Assembly (NCBI RefSeq): GCF_011326725.1
Contig: NZ_JAANCO010000001.1
Span: forward strand, 1,835,115 to 1,899,114
Direction: 5' to 3'
DNA length: 64,000 nt
DNA from: Microbacterium excoecariae
GTDB taxonomy: Bacteria; Actinomycetota; Actinomycetes; Actinomycetales; Microbacteriaceae
The translations under genes were made by a program, and so were the position numbers. The notes under the pieces were generated by a model, which saw only the letters and a program-made list of their open reading frames with translations, ran no database searches and was not told where the DNA came from. Positions within the stretch are counted from its first letter, which is position 1. Each line of letters begins with the position of its first letter. Below are positions 17,281 through 27,003 of the stretch, one piece after another.

Positions 17281-18209
17281 CGCACGCGCAGGGCGCCGGG
17301 CTGCACCGTCAGCCGGACGCGGGACACCTCGCCGACCTCGTCCCCGTCGACCTCGAAGTGGCGGGGTTCGGAGAGCTCCAGGTCCAGCGACTCGAACGAT
17401 CCGTAGGACACGCTCTCGCTGTTGCGGGCCTCGCCCGGCAGGAAGCGCCCGATCCCGCTGTTCCAGACGAGGTTGCGGAAGGCGTCCAGCCAGCCGACCA
17501 CGCCGTCCGCGTCGACGGCGACCAAGTCGAGTCGGCCGTCCCCGAAGTCGGCGTCCGGGAGCAGGGCAATCCCGCCCTGGAGCGTGCCGCAGTTTCCCAC
17601 GATCAGCGTGTGCGCGCGGGCCTCGCGGGCCTCCTGCCCGTCGATGCGCGCCGTGAACCCGATGACCTCGCTGGCCGACACGGCCCGCCCGAGCGACTCG
17701 ACGTAGGCGAGCCACCCCGCGCGCTTTTTGAGGTCCTCGTCGGTCTCCGTGATCATGTGGGCGTCGATGCCGAAGCCGGCCATCACGGTGAAGGCGTACC
17801 GCGCGGGCCCGCCCGCGCTCTCGAGCTCCGCCCAGCCGACGTCGACGACGCGGGGCTGAGCGCGCAGCGCGTGGCGGATCGCGGCCGCGGGGCCCGTCAG
17901 CGGCACACCGAGGTTTCGGGCAAGCAGGTTCCCCGTCCCGAACGGCACGATCGCGAGGTCGACCTGCGCGCCGGAGTCCGCGAGCTCCTCGGCCACGGCG
18001 CGGACGGTCCCGTCGCCTCCCGCGGAGATGACGAGCTCCGCGCCGGCGGCGATCGCGTCGCGGCAGGCCGACCGGCCCGGGTCCTTTACCGTGGTCTCGT
18101 GCCAGCTCACGACCGTCCCGTCGGGGGCGCTCGCGAGCGCATGCTCGAGGCGATCGCGGTCGCCCTTCGCGGGGTTGAAGACGACGCCGATCGGCGGGTG
18201 TGCGCTCAT
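17277..18209 (-). CDS. Diacylglycerol kinase-family lipid kinase
   Basis: A 310-residue DAGK catalytic-domain protein. It begins with VVFNPAKGDRDRL and contains the nucleotide-binding motif SAGGDGTVRAVAEEL and PFGTGNLLARNLG. Relatives phosphorylate diacylglycerol, sphingoid bases or polyprenol-type lipids. A CAGGAT hexamer is 7 nt before the ATG. It stands alone on the minus strand between the CoA-transferase and the BASS transporter. Confidence 0.88.
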   Translation of the reverse strand: MSAHPPIGVVFNPAKGDRDRLEHALASAPDGTVVSWHETTVKDPGRSACRDAIAAGAELVISAGGDGTVRAVAEELADSGAQVDLAIVPFGTGNLLARNLGVPLTGPAAAIRHALRAQPRVVDVGWAELESAGGPARYAFTVMAGFGIDAHMITETDEDLKKRAGWLAYVESLGRAVSASEVIGFTARIDGQEAREARAHTLIVGNCGTLQGGIALLPDADFGDGRLDLVAVDADGVVGWLDAFRNLVWNSGIGRFLPGEARNSESVSYGSFESLDLELSEPRHFEVDGDEVGEVSRVRLTVQPGALRVR

Positions 18210-18272
18210 GAGACGGATCCTGCCACGGATCCGGTCCGGCTCGCGCCAGCGGCTCCGTGTCGACAGGCCGTG

Positions 18273-19124
18273 TCAGCCCGCGTTGGCCCCCGCGCGGTGC
18301 CGGCCGATCTCCGACGCGAGGAGGATGAGGACGATCGGGAGCACGAGGGCGGCGACAAGCGTGGACACGACGGTGTCGCTGCCGAGCGAGGACGCGATCA
18401 CGAGGGCGGCCGCGATGTTGCGCTGGGCCGCGCCGAGCGCGAGCACGATCTTGTCGCCGGACGAGCGCCCCCATCCCGAGACCCACCCCGCCCCGAGACC
18501 CGCAAGGATGACGATCGCGGTGCCGAGGAAGATCCAGGATCCGATCGACGCGAAGATCTCGCGCCACGTCAGCAGCACGCCCGCCACGACGCCGAGCGCG
18601 AGCCCCGTCGTCGAGGCCTTGGTGAATCCCCCCACGACCGCGTCGGCCGCGTCGGGGTACCGCCACTTCACGACGAGCCCGATCGCGAGCGGGAGGAGCA
18701 TAAACAGGATCAGCGACTGGGCGATGTCCCACGTGGAGACCTCCGCGCCCTCAATGGCGAGGGGGACGACGATCGGCGCGAAGGCCACCGTCACGACCAT
18801 GAGCAGGACCATGACCCCGACGGATAGCCCCGGGTCGCCCTTGGATAGCTTCGCGAGCGTCGGCAGGAACGGGGCTCCGGCGCAGCATCCGATGAGGATG
18901 ATCGCCGCCCCGACCGCGTCATCGACCGGCAGGATCCGCGCGGCGAGGATGGCGATCGCGGGCACGACGACGAAGTTGGCCAGGAGGGTGAGCACGACCA
19001 GGCGCGCGCTCTTCAGCGGGGCGAGAACCTGGGACAGGGTGAGGTTCAGGCCGAGCCCCGCCATTCCCGCGACGACGAAGGTGAGGATCCCGACCTGGGC
19101 GATGATCGTGAGGACGTCCTGCAT
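18273..19124 (-). CDS. Bile acid:sodium symporter (BASS)-family transporter
   Basis: A 283-residue membrane protein with about nine to ten hydrophobic segments. GCCAGAPFLPTLAKLSKGD and LGAAQRNIAAALVIA are the two crossover/discontinuous-helix motifs of BASS/NhaP-fold carriers. The substrate is probably an organic anion, driven by sodium. No partner gene is adjacent. An intergenic stretch of ~185 bp separates it from the tRNA-Gln terminator. Confidence 0.85.
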   Translation of the reverse strand: MQDVLTIIAQVGILTFVVAGMAGLGLNLTLSQVLAPLKSARLVVLTLLANFVVVPAIAILAARILPVDDAVGAAIILIGCCAGAPFLPTLAKLSKGDPGLSVGVMVLLMVVTVAFAPIVVPLAIEGAEVSTWDIAQSLILFMLLPLAIGLVVKWRYPDAADAVVGGFTKASTTGLALGVVAGVLLTWREIFASIGSWIFLGTAIVILAGLGAGWVSGWGRSSGDKIVLALGAAQRNIAAALVIASSLGSDTVVSTLVAALVLPIVLILLASEIGRHRAGANAG

Positions 19125-19310
19125 GGGTCAGCTCACCCGCGATCCGGTCGCGGTACTCGAACCGCGCGACTCTGCACGTACTGCGCCCATGGTGGGGTCC
19201 TCTCGCTCATTCTGCGATCAGCATATGGCCGGCGCGGCCCCGCGGCTACAAGGGATATTTCGCCTGCGGGCGGCGCGACCGACAGATCCGCTCGCAGGCG
19301 GAGACTACGC

Positions 19311-19337
19311 AAAAAGCCCCCGCGGTTTCCGCGAGGG
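19311..19337 (-). terminator. Intrinsic terminator after tRNA-Gln
   Basis: A 10-bp stem with one G-U pair (CCCTCGCGG against CCGCGGGGG), loop AAA, then CTTTTTG on the minus strand. The U-tract makes it one of the clearest intrinsic terminators in the window. Confidence 0.85.
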
Positions 19338-19385
19338 CCGTTCGATACCTCTGTCTCGAATGAGAGAAAGGCGCCGAAAAAGTGG

Positions 19386-19457
19386 CTGGGGTACCTGGAC
19401 TCGAACCAAGAACAACTGAACCAGAATCAGCCGTGTTGCCAATTACACCATACCCCA
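19386..19457 (-). tRNA. tRNA-Gln (anticodon CTG)
   Basis: A 72-nt cloverleaf: acceptor TGGGGTA/TACCCCA, D-arm GTGT...ACAC, anticodon stem GCTGA/TCAGT with loop TTCTGGT (anticodon CTG) and T-loop TTCGAGT. A CCA is encoded at 19385-19383, unlike the tRNA-Glu here. Confidence 0.95.
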
Positions 19458-19490
19458 AGGGCGTTCCGGCTCTCGCCGTCACAAGTGACC

Positions 19491-19520
19491 AGCTTACCCG
19501 ATCCGGCGCGAGGGGGCCAA
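19491..19520 (-). promoter_or_regulatory. Probable promoter of tRNA-Gln
   Basis: TTGGCC (19520-19515) and TAAGCT (19496-19491) are spaced 18 nt apart, upstream of the tRNA and downstream of the gltX terminator. Confidence 0.45.
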
Positions 19521-19525
19521 ACCGG

Positions 19526-19561
19526 GCGCGGATCCGGGGCGTGTCGCACCCGGATCCGCGC
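19526..19561 (-). terminator. Terminator after gltX
   Basis: GCGCGGATCCGGG and its perfect complement CCCGGATCCGCGC (19526-19538, 19549-19561) form a 13-bp stem 5 nt after the gltX stop. No U-tract follows. Confidence 0.65.
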
Positions 19562-19566
19562 GTCTC

Positions 19567-21075
19567 TCAGGCGGTAAGCCGGGCGGCAAGGTCGCGCAGC
19601 CGCGCGACGGTGCGCTCGCGGCCGAGCAGCTCCATCGACTCGAACAGCGGCGGCGAGACCTGGCGACCCGAGACGGCCACGCGCGGCGGGCCGTACGCGA
19701 CGCGGGGCTTGAGCCCCATGCCGTCGATCAGGGCGGCCGACAGCGCCTCCTGGATCCGCTCGGTCGTGAACTCCTCGAGCGACGCGAGCGCATCGGCGGA
19801 CGCCACGAGCACGGCGGGGGCGTCGTCCTTCAGCTTCGAGACGGCCTGCTCGTCGTAGTCGACCTCGTCGGCGAAGAGGAAGCCCAGCATGCCCGCGGCG
19901 TCGCCGAGGAGCTGGAGGCGCGACTGCACGAGCGGCGCCGCGGCCGCCACGAGGGCGAGCTCGGCCTCGGAAGGCTCCTCCCCCAGCACGCCGCCCTGCT
20001 GCAGGTACGGCACGAGGCGCTCGGCGAAGTCGGCCTCGCCGAGCAGCCGGATGTGGTCGCCGTTGATCGACTCGGCCTTCTTCTGGTCGAAGCGCGCGGG
20101 GTTCGGGTTGACGTCGGTGATGTCGAACGCCGCGACGAACTCGTCGAGACCGAACACGTCGCGGTCGGGCGCGATGGACCAGCCGAGGAGCGCGAGATAG
20201 TTCAGCAGACCCTCGCGCACGAAGCCCTTGTCGCGCTGCAGGAACAGGTCGGCGCGCGGGTCGCGCTTGGACAGCTTCTTCGTGCCGTCTCCGAGCACGA
20301 GCGGCATGTGCCCGAAGCGCGGGATGAAGGTCGCCACGCCGGCCTCGATGAGCGCCCGGTAGAGCACGATCTGGCGCGGCGTCGACGGCATGAGGTCCTC
20401 GCCGCGCAGCACGTGCGTGATCCCCATCAGCGCGTCGTCGACGGGGTTAACGAAGGTGTACAGCGGCACGCCGTTGGGGCGGACGATGACGAAGTCGGAG
20501 AAGGACCCCGCCGGGAACGTGACCTCGCCGCGCACGAGGTCGTCGTACGTGATGTCCTCGTCGGGAACCTTGAGGCGCAGCGCGGGCTGGCGGCCCTCGG
20601 CGCGGAACGCCGCGCGCTGCTCGTCGGTGAGGTCGCGATCGAAGTTGTCGTACCCCTGCTGCTTCGCGCGGCCGGCCGCCTCGTTGCGCTGGTCGATCTC
20701 TTCCGCGGTCGAGTAGCTCTCGTAGACGAGCCCCTTCTCGATGAGCGAGGCGAGCACCTCGCGGTGGAGGTCGTGGCGCTCGCTCTGGCGATACGGCGCG
20801 TGCGGGCCGCCCACCTCGACGCCCTCGTCCCAGTCGATCTCGAGCCAACGCAGCGCCTCGAGGAGCTGCTGGTAGCTCTCCTCGCTGTCACGGTTCGCGT
20901 CCGTGTCCTCGATGCGGAACACGAGCTTGCCGCCGTGGTGCCGGGCGAAGCCCCAGTTGAACAGCGCGGTGCGGATGAGGCCGACGTGCGGCAGGCCGGT
21001 CGGCGACGGGCAGAATCGGACGCGAACGTCGCTGCCGGTGGCCGTCGTGGTGCGGGGATCGGGTGCAGAAGACAT
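19567..21075 (-). CDS. gltX: Glutamyl-tRNA synthetase
   Basis: Class I aminoacyl-tRNA synthetase. The HIGH-like signature is [10 protein letters not shown] near residue 24 and the KMSKS-like signature is [12 protein letters not shown]. Length is 502 residues. An ATG 7 nt after TAGGAT (21083-21088) suggests a leaderless mRNA. Actinobacteria generally lack glutaminyl-tRNA synthetase, so this enzyme probably also charges tRNA-Gln with Glu for GatCAB amidation. Its neighbour is tRNA-Gln. Confidence 0.96.
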   Translation of the reverse strand: MSSAPDPRTTTATGSDVRVRFCPSPTGLPHVGLIRTALFNWGFARHHGGKLVFRIEDTDANRDSEESYQQLLEALRWLEIDWDEGVEVGGPHAPYRQSERHDLHREVLASLIEKGLVYESYSTAEEIDQRNEAAGRAKQQGYDNFDRDLTDEQRAAFRAEGRQPALRLKVPDEDITYDDLVRGEVTFPAGSFSDFVIVRPNGVPLYTFVNPVDDALMGITHVLRGEDLMPSTPRQIVLYRALIEAGVATFIPRFGHMPLVLGDGTKKLSKRDPRADLFLQRDKGFVREGLLNYLALLGWSIAPDRDVFGLDEFVAAFDITDVNPNPARFDQKKAESINGDHIRLLGEADFAERLVPYLQQGGVLGEEPSEAELALVAAAAPLVQSRLQLLGDAAGMLGFLFADEVDYDEQAVSKLKDDAPAVLVASADALASLEEFTTERIQEALSAALIDGMGLKPRVAYGPPRVAVSGRQVSPPLFESMELLGRERTVARLRDLAARLTA

Positions 21076-21105
21076 CGACTCGATCCTAGTTCGCTCTGCG
21101 CCCCC

Positions 21106-22314
21106 TCACCTGCGACCGAGCGGAGAGGCCGCCGCGATAACGGCCACGATCGCGAGGGAAGCGAGCGCCAGCCCTCCGTACCCGATGAGCGCGAGCACGC
21201 CGCCCGCGGCGACGGCGCCGATGCCGCCGACGAGATTCATGGTGAGGTCGCTACGCCCCTGACGCGCGACCCGCACCTCCGGCGCGGAGGCCTCGGTCAG
21301 GAGGGATGCCCCGGCCACGGTCGCCGCACTCCACCCCAGGCCGAGGAGCACGAGGGCGATCGTCACGGCGAGCGCGTTGTCCTGCCCGAGCGCGGCGATC
21401 ACGAGCGAGGCGGCAAGGATCCCCTGCCCGAGGAGAATCGTGGCGACACGGCCCACGCGGTCGGCGAGCAGCCCGAACACGGGCGACAGCGCGTACATCC
21501 CGGCGATGTGGAGGCTGATCGTCAGCCCGATGATGTGGAGGGCCGCGCCGTGGCTGGCGAGGTGCACGGGCGTCATCGCCATCACGGCGACCATGACCGC
21601 GTGCGAGCCCGCCACGGCGAGGATCGCGAAGCGCGCGGCGACGGGACGGTCCGGGCGCCGCGCCCGCGCCTGCCCGCTCGCCTCGCGCGCGAGCTGAGCG
21701 GCAAGGCGCAGCGGATCCGGCCGCAGGAAAACGAGGTACAGCGCGAGCGCCGCGAGCTGCGCGGCGATCGAGAACACGTACGGGCCGGTCAGCTCCGGCA
21801 TGCCGAGCGCGCGCCCGATCGACTCCCCCGGCCCGGTGAGGTTCGGACCGAGCACGGAGCCCACCGTCGTCGCCCAGACGACCAGCGACAGATCGCGCCC
21901 GCGCGTGCGCTCGGTCGCGAGATCGGCGGCGGCGAACCGCGACTGGAGGTTTGCCGCCTGCCCCGCACCGATGAGCGCGAAACCGGCGAGCAGCAGGACG
22001 AACGCGCCGATCGCAGTCGCCGCGACGACGGTGAGGATCCCGACGAGCGCCACGATCATCCCCGTCGCGAGAGACAGGCGCCGGCCCGCCCGGCGAGCGA
22101 GGCTCGCGAGCGGCACCGCCACGATCGCCGCACCGAGGGTCATGCCCGCCGTCGACAGGCCCGACAGGGCCTCGGATCCGGAGACCTCGGCCGCCAGCAG
22201 GGCCCCGAGCGAGATCGTGACGCCGGTCGCGATGCCGCCGAGCACCTGCCCGACGGACAGGACAAGGACCGTGCGGCGCTGAACGGCGGCGAGGTCGCCG
22301 CCCGGCACGCTCAC
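21106..22314 (-). CDS. MFS transporter (drug-efflux type)
   Basis: A 402-residue, 12-TM major facilitator. GTG start at 22314 overlaps the stop of the FAH hydrolase (GTGA). Loop 2-3 has the basic signature LASLARRAGRRLSLATG, and the second half repeats it as FGLLADRVGRVATIL. The substrate cannot be predicted. Translational coupling to a FAH-family hydrolase hints at a small aromatic or keto-acid product, but that is inference. Confidence 0.85.
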   Translation of the reverse strand: MSVPGGDLAAVQRRTVLVLSVGQVLGGIATGVTISLGALLAAEVSGSEALSGLSTAGMTLGAAIVAVPLASLARRAGRRLSLATGMIVALVGILTVVAATAIGAFVLLLAGFALIGAGQAANLQSRFAAADLATERTRGRDLSLVVWATTVGSVLGPNLTGPGESIGRALGMPELTGPYVFSIAAQLAALALYLVFLRPDPLRLAAQLAREASGQARARRPDRPVAARFAILAVAGSHAVMVAVMAMTPVHLASHGAALHIIGLTISLHIAGMYALSPVFGLLADRVGRVATILLGQGILAASLVIAALGQDNALAVTIALVLLGLGWSAATVAGASLLTEASAPEVRVARQGRSDLTMNLVGGIGAVAAGGVLALIGYGGLALASLAIVAVIAAASPLGRR

Positions 22315-23075
22315 GCGTCGCGCGCGGAATTGCGCAGAACGCCGATGCCCGGCACCTCGACCTCGACAACATCGCCCGCGACGAACGGCCCCACGCCCTC
22401 CGGCGTGCCCGTGAGGATCACGTCGCCCGGGAGCAGGGTGAACGCGGCGCTGACATACTCGATGATCTCGGGGATCGAGAAGATCAGGTCCGTGAAGGAT
22501 CCGCGCTGGCGCTCCTCGCCGTTCACGCGCGTGATGATCTGCTCCGAGGCGAGATCGAGATCGGTCTCGATCGCCGGGCCGAGCGGGCAGAACGTGTCCA
22601 TGCCCTTCGCCCGTGCCCACTGCCGATCCGGCCCCTGGAGGTCGCGCGCCGTGACGTCGTTCGCCACCGTGTAGCCGAAGATCACCTGATGTGCGTCGGC
22701 CGCAGGAACGTTCTTCGCGATAGAGCCGATGACGACGGCCAGCTCGCCCTCCCACTGCGTGTCGCTCGTCTGCGGGGGCCGGACGATCGAGTCGCCCGGG
22801 CCGATGACCGACGTGTTGGGCTTGAAGAACAGCAGCGGCTCGGCGGGGACGTCGTTGCCCAGCTCCTCCGCGTGCGCGCGGTAGTTGCGCCCCACGCACA
22901 CGACCTTCGAGCGCGGGATGACGGGAGCCAGCAGAGCGACGTCGCCGAGCGAGACCCGCTCGCCCGTCGTGTCGAAGCCGGCGAGCATCGGATCCCCCGC
23001 GAGGACGACGAGCTCGGTCCCGTCGACGATGCCGAATCGGATGGCGTCCTTGTGGCTGAACCTGGCGATCTTCAC
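22311..23075 (-). CDS. Fumarylacetoacetate hydrolase-family protein
   Basis: A 254-residue FAH-fold enzyme, probably a hydrolase, hydratase or decarboxylase of acylpyruvate-like substrates. Metal ligands appear in the WEGELAVVIG segment and YTVANDVTARDLQ. LTGTPEGVGPF is the family C-terminal signature and VGRNYRAHAEELG marks the N-terminal side. GTG start lies 6 nt after TAGGCT (23082-23087). It is coupled to the downstream MFS gene. Confidence 0.88.
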   Translation of the reverse strand: MKIARFSHKDAIRFGIVDGTELVVLAGDPMLAGFDTTGERVSLGDVALLAPVIPRSKVVCVGRNYRAHAEELGNDVPAEPLLFFKPNTSVIGPGDSIVRPPQTSDTQWEGELAVVIGSIAKNVPAADAHQVIFGYTVANDVTARDLQGPDRQWARAKGMDTFCPLGPAIETDLDLASEQIITRVNGEERQRGSFTDLIFSIPEIIEYVSAAFTLLPGDVILTGTPEGVGPFVAGDVVEVEVPGIGVLRNSARDA

Positions 23076-23096
23076 CCGATCAGCCTAGCGACGGCT

Positions 23097-23124
23097 GCGG
23101 GCCGGGGCATCCGCCCCGGCCCGC
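23097..23124 (-). terminator. Terminator after ilvE
   Basis: GCGGGCCGGGGC and GCCCCGGCCCGC form a perfect 12-bp stem around ATCC, 7 nt past the ilvE stop. It lacks a U-tract and lies just upstream of the FAH promoter. Confidence 0.65.
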
Positions 23125-23131
23125 GCTCCGC

Positions 23132-24238
23132 TTACGCGTCGAGGCGTCGCAGCCAGCCGCGCGTGTCCTCGCGCCGCCCGTACTGGATGTCCGTGAGTTC
23201 CTCGCGCAGCGACAGCCCGAGGGATCCCTGCGGCTGGTCGTCCGAGAAGCCCTCGCCCATGAGCCGCCCGATCGGCGTGACGACCGCGGCCGTGCCGCAC
23301 GCGAACGCCTCCACGATGTCGCCCGAGGCGACGCCGTCCCGCCACTCCGCGAGCGAGACGCCGCGGCGCTCGACCGCGTGCCCGCGATCCGCCGCGAGCT
23401 CGAGGATGGAGTTGCGCGTGATCCCGTCGAGGATGCTCCCCGAGTCGGGCGTGACGAGCGTGCCGTCCTTCTTCACGAACACGATGTTCATCCCGCCGAG
23501 CTCCTCGACGTTGCCGCGCTGGTCGAGGAAGACGACTTGGTCGCAGCCCTTCTCGGCGGCCTCCGCCTGCGGGAGCAGGCTGGCGGCGTAGTTCCCGCCC
23601 GTCTTCGCCGCGCCCGTGCCGCCCTCGGCCGCGCGGGCGTAGCGCTCGCTCAGCCAGATCGTCACGGGCGTCACGCCGCCCGTGAAGTAGGAGCCGGAGG
23701 GGCTGCCGATCAGGTAGAAGCCATACTTCTTCGCCGGCCGCACGCCGAGGAACGCCTCCTTCGCGAACATGAACGGGCGCAGGTACAGCGTCTGGTCGGC
23801 ACCCGAGGGCACCCAGTCGCCGTCGACCGCAATGAGCTCGTGGAGGGCCTGCAGGAAGAAGCGCTCCGGCAGCTCCGGCATGGACATGCGCTTCGCGCTC
23901 CGGTTGAACCGGCGCGCGTTCTGCTCGGGGCGGAAGGTGTAGATGCCGCCGTCGGCGTGGCGGTACGCCTTCATCCCCTCGAAGACCTCCTGCGCGTAGT
24001 GCAGCACGGCCGCGGCCGGGTCCAGCGAGATGGGGCCGTAGGCCTGGACGCGCGGGCGGTGCCACCCGCCGCGCTCGGACCAGCAGACGTCGACCATGTG
24101 GTCGGTGAACACGGTGCCGAAGCCCGGGTCCTGCAGGAGCGCCTCCCGCTCGTCCGCCGAGCGGGCGGCGGAGTTGCGGGTCACCTGGAAGGCGAGGCGA
24201 TCGGGGGCGGCGAGCGGGAGGGATCCGGGAAGGGTCAT
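23132..24238 (-). CDS. ilvE: Branched-chain amino-acid aminotransferase
   Basis: Fold-type IV PLP enzyme for the last step of Leu/Ile/Val synthesis. Visible stretches are YAQEVFEGMKAYRH, KTGGNYAASLLPQAEA (PLP-lysine region near KTGGNYA) and NIVFVKKDGTLVTP. The ATG at 24238 (MTLPGSLPLAAPDR) gives 368 residues, the family's usual size. It lies 38 nt after leuB in the same operon, joining two branched-chain steps. Confidence 0.95.
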   Translation of the reverse strand: MTLPGSLPLAAPDRLAFQVTRNSAARSADEREALLQDPGFGTVFTDHMVDVCWSERGGWHRPRVQAYGPISLDPAAAVLHYAQEVFEGMKAYRHADGGIYTFRPEQNARRFNRSAKRMSMPELPERFFLQALHELIAVDGDWVPSGADQTLYLRPFMFAKEAFLGVRPAKKYGFYLIGSPSGSYFTGGVTPVTIWLSERYARAAEGGTGAAKTGGNYAASLLPQAEAAEKGCDQVVFLDQRGNVEELGGMNIVFVKKDGTLVTPDSGSILDGITRNSILELAADRGHAVERRGVSLAEWRDGVASGDIVEAFACGTAAVVTPIGRLMGEGFSDDQPQGSLGLSLREELTDIQYGRREDTRGWLRRLDA

Positions 24239-24276
24239 GACGTGTCCTGTCTGCGCGGGGCGCGGGAAAGAAGAAA

Positions 24277-25329
24277 TCAGGCGGTGAGGCGCGCCGCGAT
24301 GGCGTCGCCGATCTCGGCCGTCGTGCGGGCCGCGCCGGTGCGAGCGGCGATGTCCTCCTCGATGGCGCGCGTCACGCGCTGCGCCTCGGCCGCGAGCCCG
24401 AGGTGATCGAGCAGGAGGGCGACCGAGCCGATCGCCGCGGTGGGATCGGCCTTCTGGAGGCCCGCGATGTCCGGGGCCGAGCCGTGAACGGGCTCGAACA
24501 TCGACGGAAACTCGCCGGACGGATTGAGGTTGCCCGAGGCGGCGAGACCGATGCCGCCGGTGATCGCCCCGGCGAGGTCGGTGAGGATGTCTCCGAAGAG
24601 GTTGTCGGTGACGATGACGTCGAAGCGGCTGGGGTTCTCGACCAGGTGGATCGTCGCCGCGTCGATGTGCATGTAGTCTACGCCGACCTCGGGGTGCTCC
24701 CCCGCGACCTCGTCCACGACGCGCCGCCACAGCGCGCCCGCGTTCACGAGCACGTTCGTCTTGTGAACGAGCGTCAGGCGGCCGCGGCGTTTCTCGGCCA
24801 GGTCGAACGCGTACTCGACCACGCGCCGCACGCCGTGGTCCGTGTTGACGCTGAGCTCGTTGGCCACCTCGTGGCGGGTCCCCGCGCGGAGCGTGCCGCC
24901 GTTTCCGACGTACGCGCCCTCGGTACCCTCGCGCACCACCACGAAGTCGACCTCGCCCGGGTCCCGCAGCGGGCCCGGCACCGACGGGAATAGCCGCGTC
25001 GGGCGAAGGTTCACGTGGTGGTCGAGCGCGAACCGCAAACCGAGCAGCAGGCCGCGCTCGATGTTCGCGCCAACGAGGCGCGGGTCGTTCGGCACGCCGC
25101 CGACGGCGCCGAGCAGAATCGCGTCGTGGGCGGCAAGAGAGGCGAGGTCGGCGTCGGTGAGGACATCACCCGTCGCGAGGAAGCGGTCGGCGCCGAGCGA
25201 GAACCGCGTCTTTTCGAACGCCACGTCGGTGCCCGCGGTGACGGCGTCGAGGACCTTCTCGGCCTCGGCGACTACCTCGGGACCGATCCCATCGCCGGGG
25301 ACGACGGCCAGTTTCACGACGCGCGACAT
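24277..25329 (-). CDS. leuB: 3-isopropylmalate dehydrogenase
   Basis: NAD-dependent oxidative decarboxylation in leucine synthesis. It opens [20 protein letters not shown]. The substrate arginines lie in the [15 protein letters not shown] stretch. The metal/NAD site motif is [19 protein letters not shown]. Length is 350 residues with AAGGAGA about 3 nt before the ATG. leuCD is in a separate cluster 11 kb away, so the leucine genes are split. Confidence 0.95.
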   Translation of the reverse strand: MSRVVKLAVVPGDGIGPEVVAEAEKVLDAVTAGTDVAFEKTRFSLGADRFLATGDVLTDADLASLAAHDAILLGAVGGVPNDPRLVGANIERGLLLGLRFALDHHVNLRPTRLFPSVPGPLRDPGEVDFVVVREGTEGAYVGNGGTLRAGTRHEVANELSVNTDHGVRRVVEYAFDLAEKRRGRLTLVHKTNVLVNAGALWRRVVDEVAGEHPEVGVDYMHIDAATIHLVENPSRFDVIVTDNLFGDILTDLAGAITGGIGLAASGNLNPSGEFPSMFEPVHGSAPDIAGLQKADPTAAIGSVALLLDHLGLAAEAQRVTRAIEEDIAARTGAARTTAEIGDAIAARLTA

Positions 25330-25369
25330 GCTTCTCCTTGCTCTGGTGAGGGCGAGCCGACGGCGTCCA

Positions 25370-26905
25370 TCACCGGGACGCCTGCGACCGGCTCCGTCCC
25401 AGCGTAGCCGCCGCGACGACGCTCGCGATGACGAGCAGGGCCGCCCCGATGAGCGAGGTGACGACGACGCCCCCGTCGAACGCCGAGGTGGCCGCCTGGC
25501 GCAGCGCGTCGCCGAGGGCTCCCCCGATCTCCTCCGCGCCGTTCACGGCGCCCGCGAGCGTCTCCTGGGCCTCGGCGGAGATGTCGGCGGGTACGCCCGG
25601 GGGGAGGACGAGCGCGGCCCGGTACCACGCGGTGAGGATCCCGCCGAGGATCGACGTTCCGAGCACCGCCCCGAACTCGTACGCCGTCTCGCTAATGGCG
25701 CTCGCCGCGCCCGCCTTCTCGGGCGGGGCGGACGAGATGATCAGCTCGCCGGACACCGTCTGCGCCGCGCCGGTCCCCGCCCCCATCAGGACGAACGCCA
25801 CGACGAGCGCGGTCAGGTCGTGGGCGCCGGCGACCGCGACGAGCACGAGACCCGCGACCGCCAGCACGAGGGTGGCCGGCACGACGCGCGAGGCCGGGAA
25901 TCGACGGGCGATGGGCGTCACGATGAATCCGCTCGCGATCGACATCACGGCGCCCGGGATGAGCGCGATGCCCGCCCACATCGGGGTGAGTCCGACGACC
26001 ATCTGGAGGTGCTGCGAGACGAAGTAGAGGAACCCGATGTACGCCATGATGCAGCACAGGTTCACGGCGAGGGACCCGGAGAACTTCGGGCGGCGGAAGA
26101 GCGACATGTCGAGCATGGGGTGCAGGATCCGCCGCTGCCGGCGGATGAAGAGCCACCCGAACACCAGCCCGACGGCGAGCGGTGCGGCGCCGACCCAGCC
26201 CGCGACCGCGACCTCCTTGATGCCGTAGGCCAACGGCGCGAGCGCGAGCATGGACAGCAGGATCCCCCACCCGTCGATCGGGCCGGGCCGCGGATCCCTG
26301 CTCTCCTTCACGAAGACCGGCGCGAGGATCAGCATGAGCGCGAGGATCGGCACGGCCAGGAGGAAGACGCTCTGCCACGGGAAGTGCTCGATGAGGATCC
26401 CACCGACGATGGGGCCGAGCGCGCCGCCCGCGGCGAACATGCCGGACCAGGCGGCGATCGCGACGCGGCGCTGATCGCGCTGCCGGAAGGTCGACCGGAG
26501 GAGAGACATCGTCGACGGCATGAGCGCCGCGCCGAAGACGCCCATGCCGGCGCGGGCGGCGATGAGCCACCCCGCGGTCGGTGCGAACACCGCCGCGACC
26601 GAGACGAGCGTGAAACCGATCGCGCCGATGAGGAGGATCCGTCGTCGGCCGAGACGGTCGCCCAGGCTGCCGGCCGTCACGAGCAGCCCGGCCAGCACGA
26701 GCGAATACGCGTCGATGATCCAGAGCTGCTCGATGCTCGACGGCTCCAGGTCGCGGGCGATCGCCGGGAGCGCGAAGTTGAGGATCGTGTTGTCCATCGA
26801 CACGAGCAGCACCGGCAGCATGAGCACGACGAGCGCCGCCCAGCCGCGCCAGTCGGCGCGCGGGCCGTCGGTCGCGATCTGATCCGTCGGCGTCGGCATC
26901 GTCAT
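25370..26905 (-). CDS. MFS drug transporter, DHA2 (14-TM, EmrB/QacA) family
   Basis: A 511-residue multidrug-type exporter with about 14 hydrophobic segments. [16 protein letters not shown] near residue 38 is the DHA2 motif D1, and [16 protein letters not shown] is motif A. AAGGAG lies 7 nt before the ATG at 26905. It precedes leuB by 40 nt on the same strand without an obvious terminator, so some read-through into leuB is likely. Confidence 0.9.
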   Translation of the reverse strand: MTMPTPTDQIATDGPRADWRGWAALVVLMLPVLLVSMDNTILNFALPAIARDLEPSSIEQLWIIDAYSLVLAGLLVTAGSLGDRLGRRRILLIGAIGFTLVSVAAVFAPTAGWLIAARAGMGVFGAALMPSTMSLLRSTFRQRDQRRVAIAAWSGMFAAGGALGPIVGGILIEHFPWQSVFLLAVPILALMLILAPVFVKESRDPRPGPIDGWGILLSMLALAPLAYGIKEVAVAGWVGAAPLAVGLVFGWLFIRRQRRILHPMLDMSLFRRPKFSGSLAVNLCCIMAYIGFLYFVSQHLQMVVGLTPMWAGIALIPGAVMSIASGFIVTPIARRFPASRVVPATLVLAVAGLVLVAVAGAHDLTALVVAFVLMGAGTGAAQTVSGELIISSAPPEKAGAASAISETAYEFGAVLGTSILGGILTAWYRAALVLPPGVPADISAEAQETLAGAVNGAEEIGGALGDALRQAATSAFDGGVVVTSLIGAALLVIASVVAAATLGRSRSQASR

Positions 26906-26946
26906 TGTCCTGCTCCTTGTGTACTCTCGTGCGGCCCTCGCCCCGG

Positions 26947-26985
26947 CAGAAAACGCCCCGCTCGCCGGACGCGAGCGGGGCGTTT
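26947..26985 (-). terminator. Terminator after serA
   Basis: A perfect 15-bp inverted repeat, AAACGCCCCGCTCGC (26951-26965) with 26971-26985. On the minus strand it is followed by TTTTC. It lies 18 nt past the serA stop. Confidence 0.85.
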
Positions 26986-27003
26986 CCTGCGGGGTGTGCG
27001 TCC

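Noticed and set aside
15144-18827. Long overlapping open frames on both strands across the MBL, CoA-transferase and lipid-kinase genes
   Set aside because: Stop codons are rare by chance in this GC-rich DNA. The translations are Arg/Pro-rich and show no motifs, whereas the called genes have family signatures and promoters.
20053-22674. 873-codon plus-strand frame opposite gltX and the MFS gene
   Set aside because: It is the antisense shadow of gltX and the transporter, with Arg/His/Glu-rich composition only.
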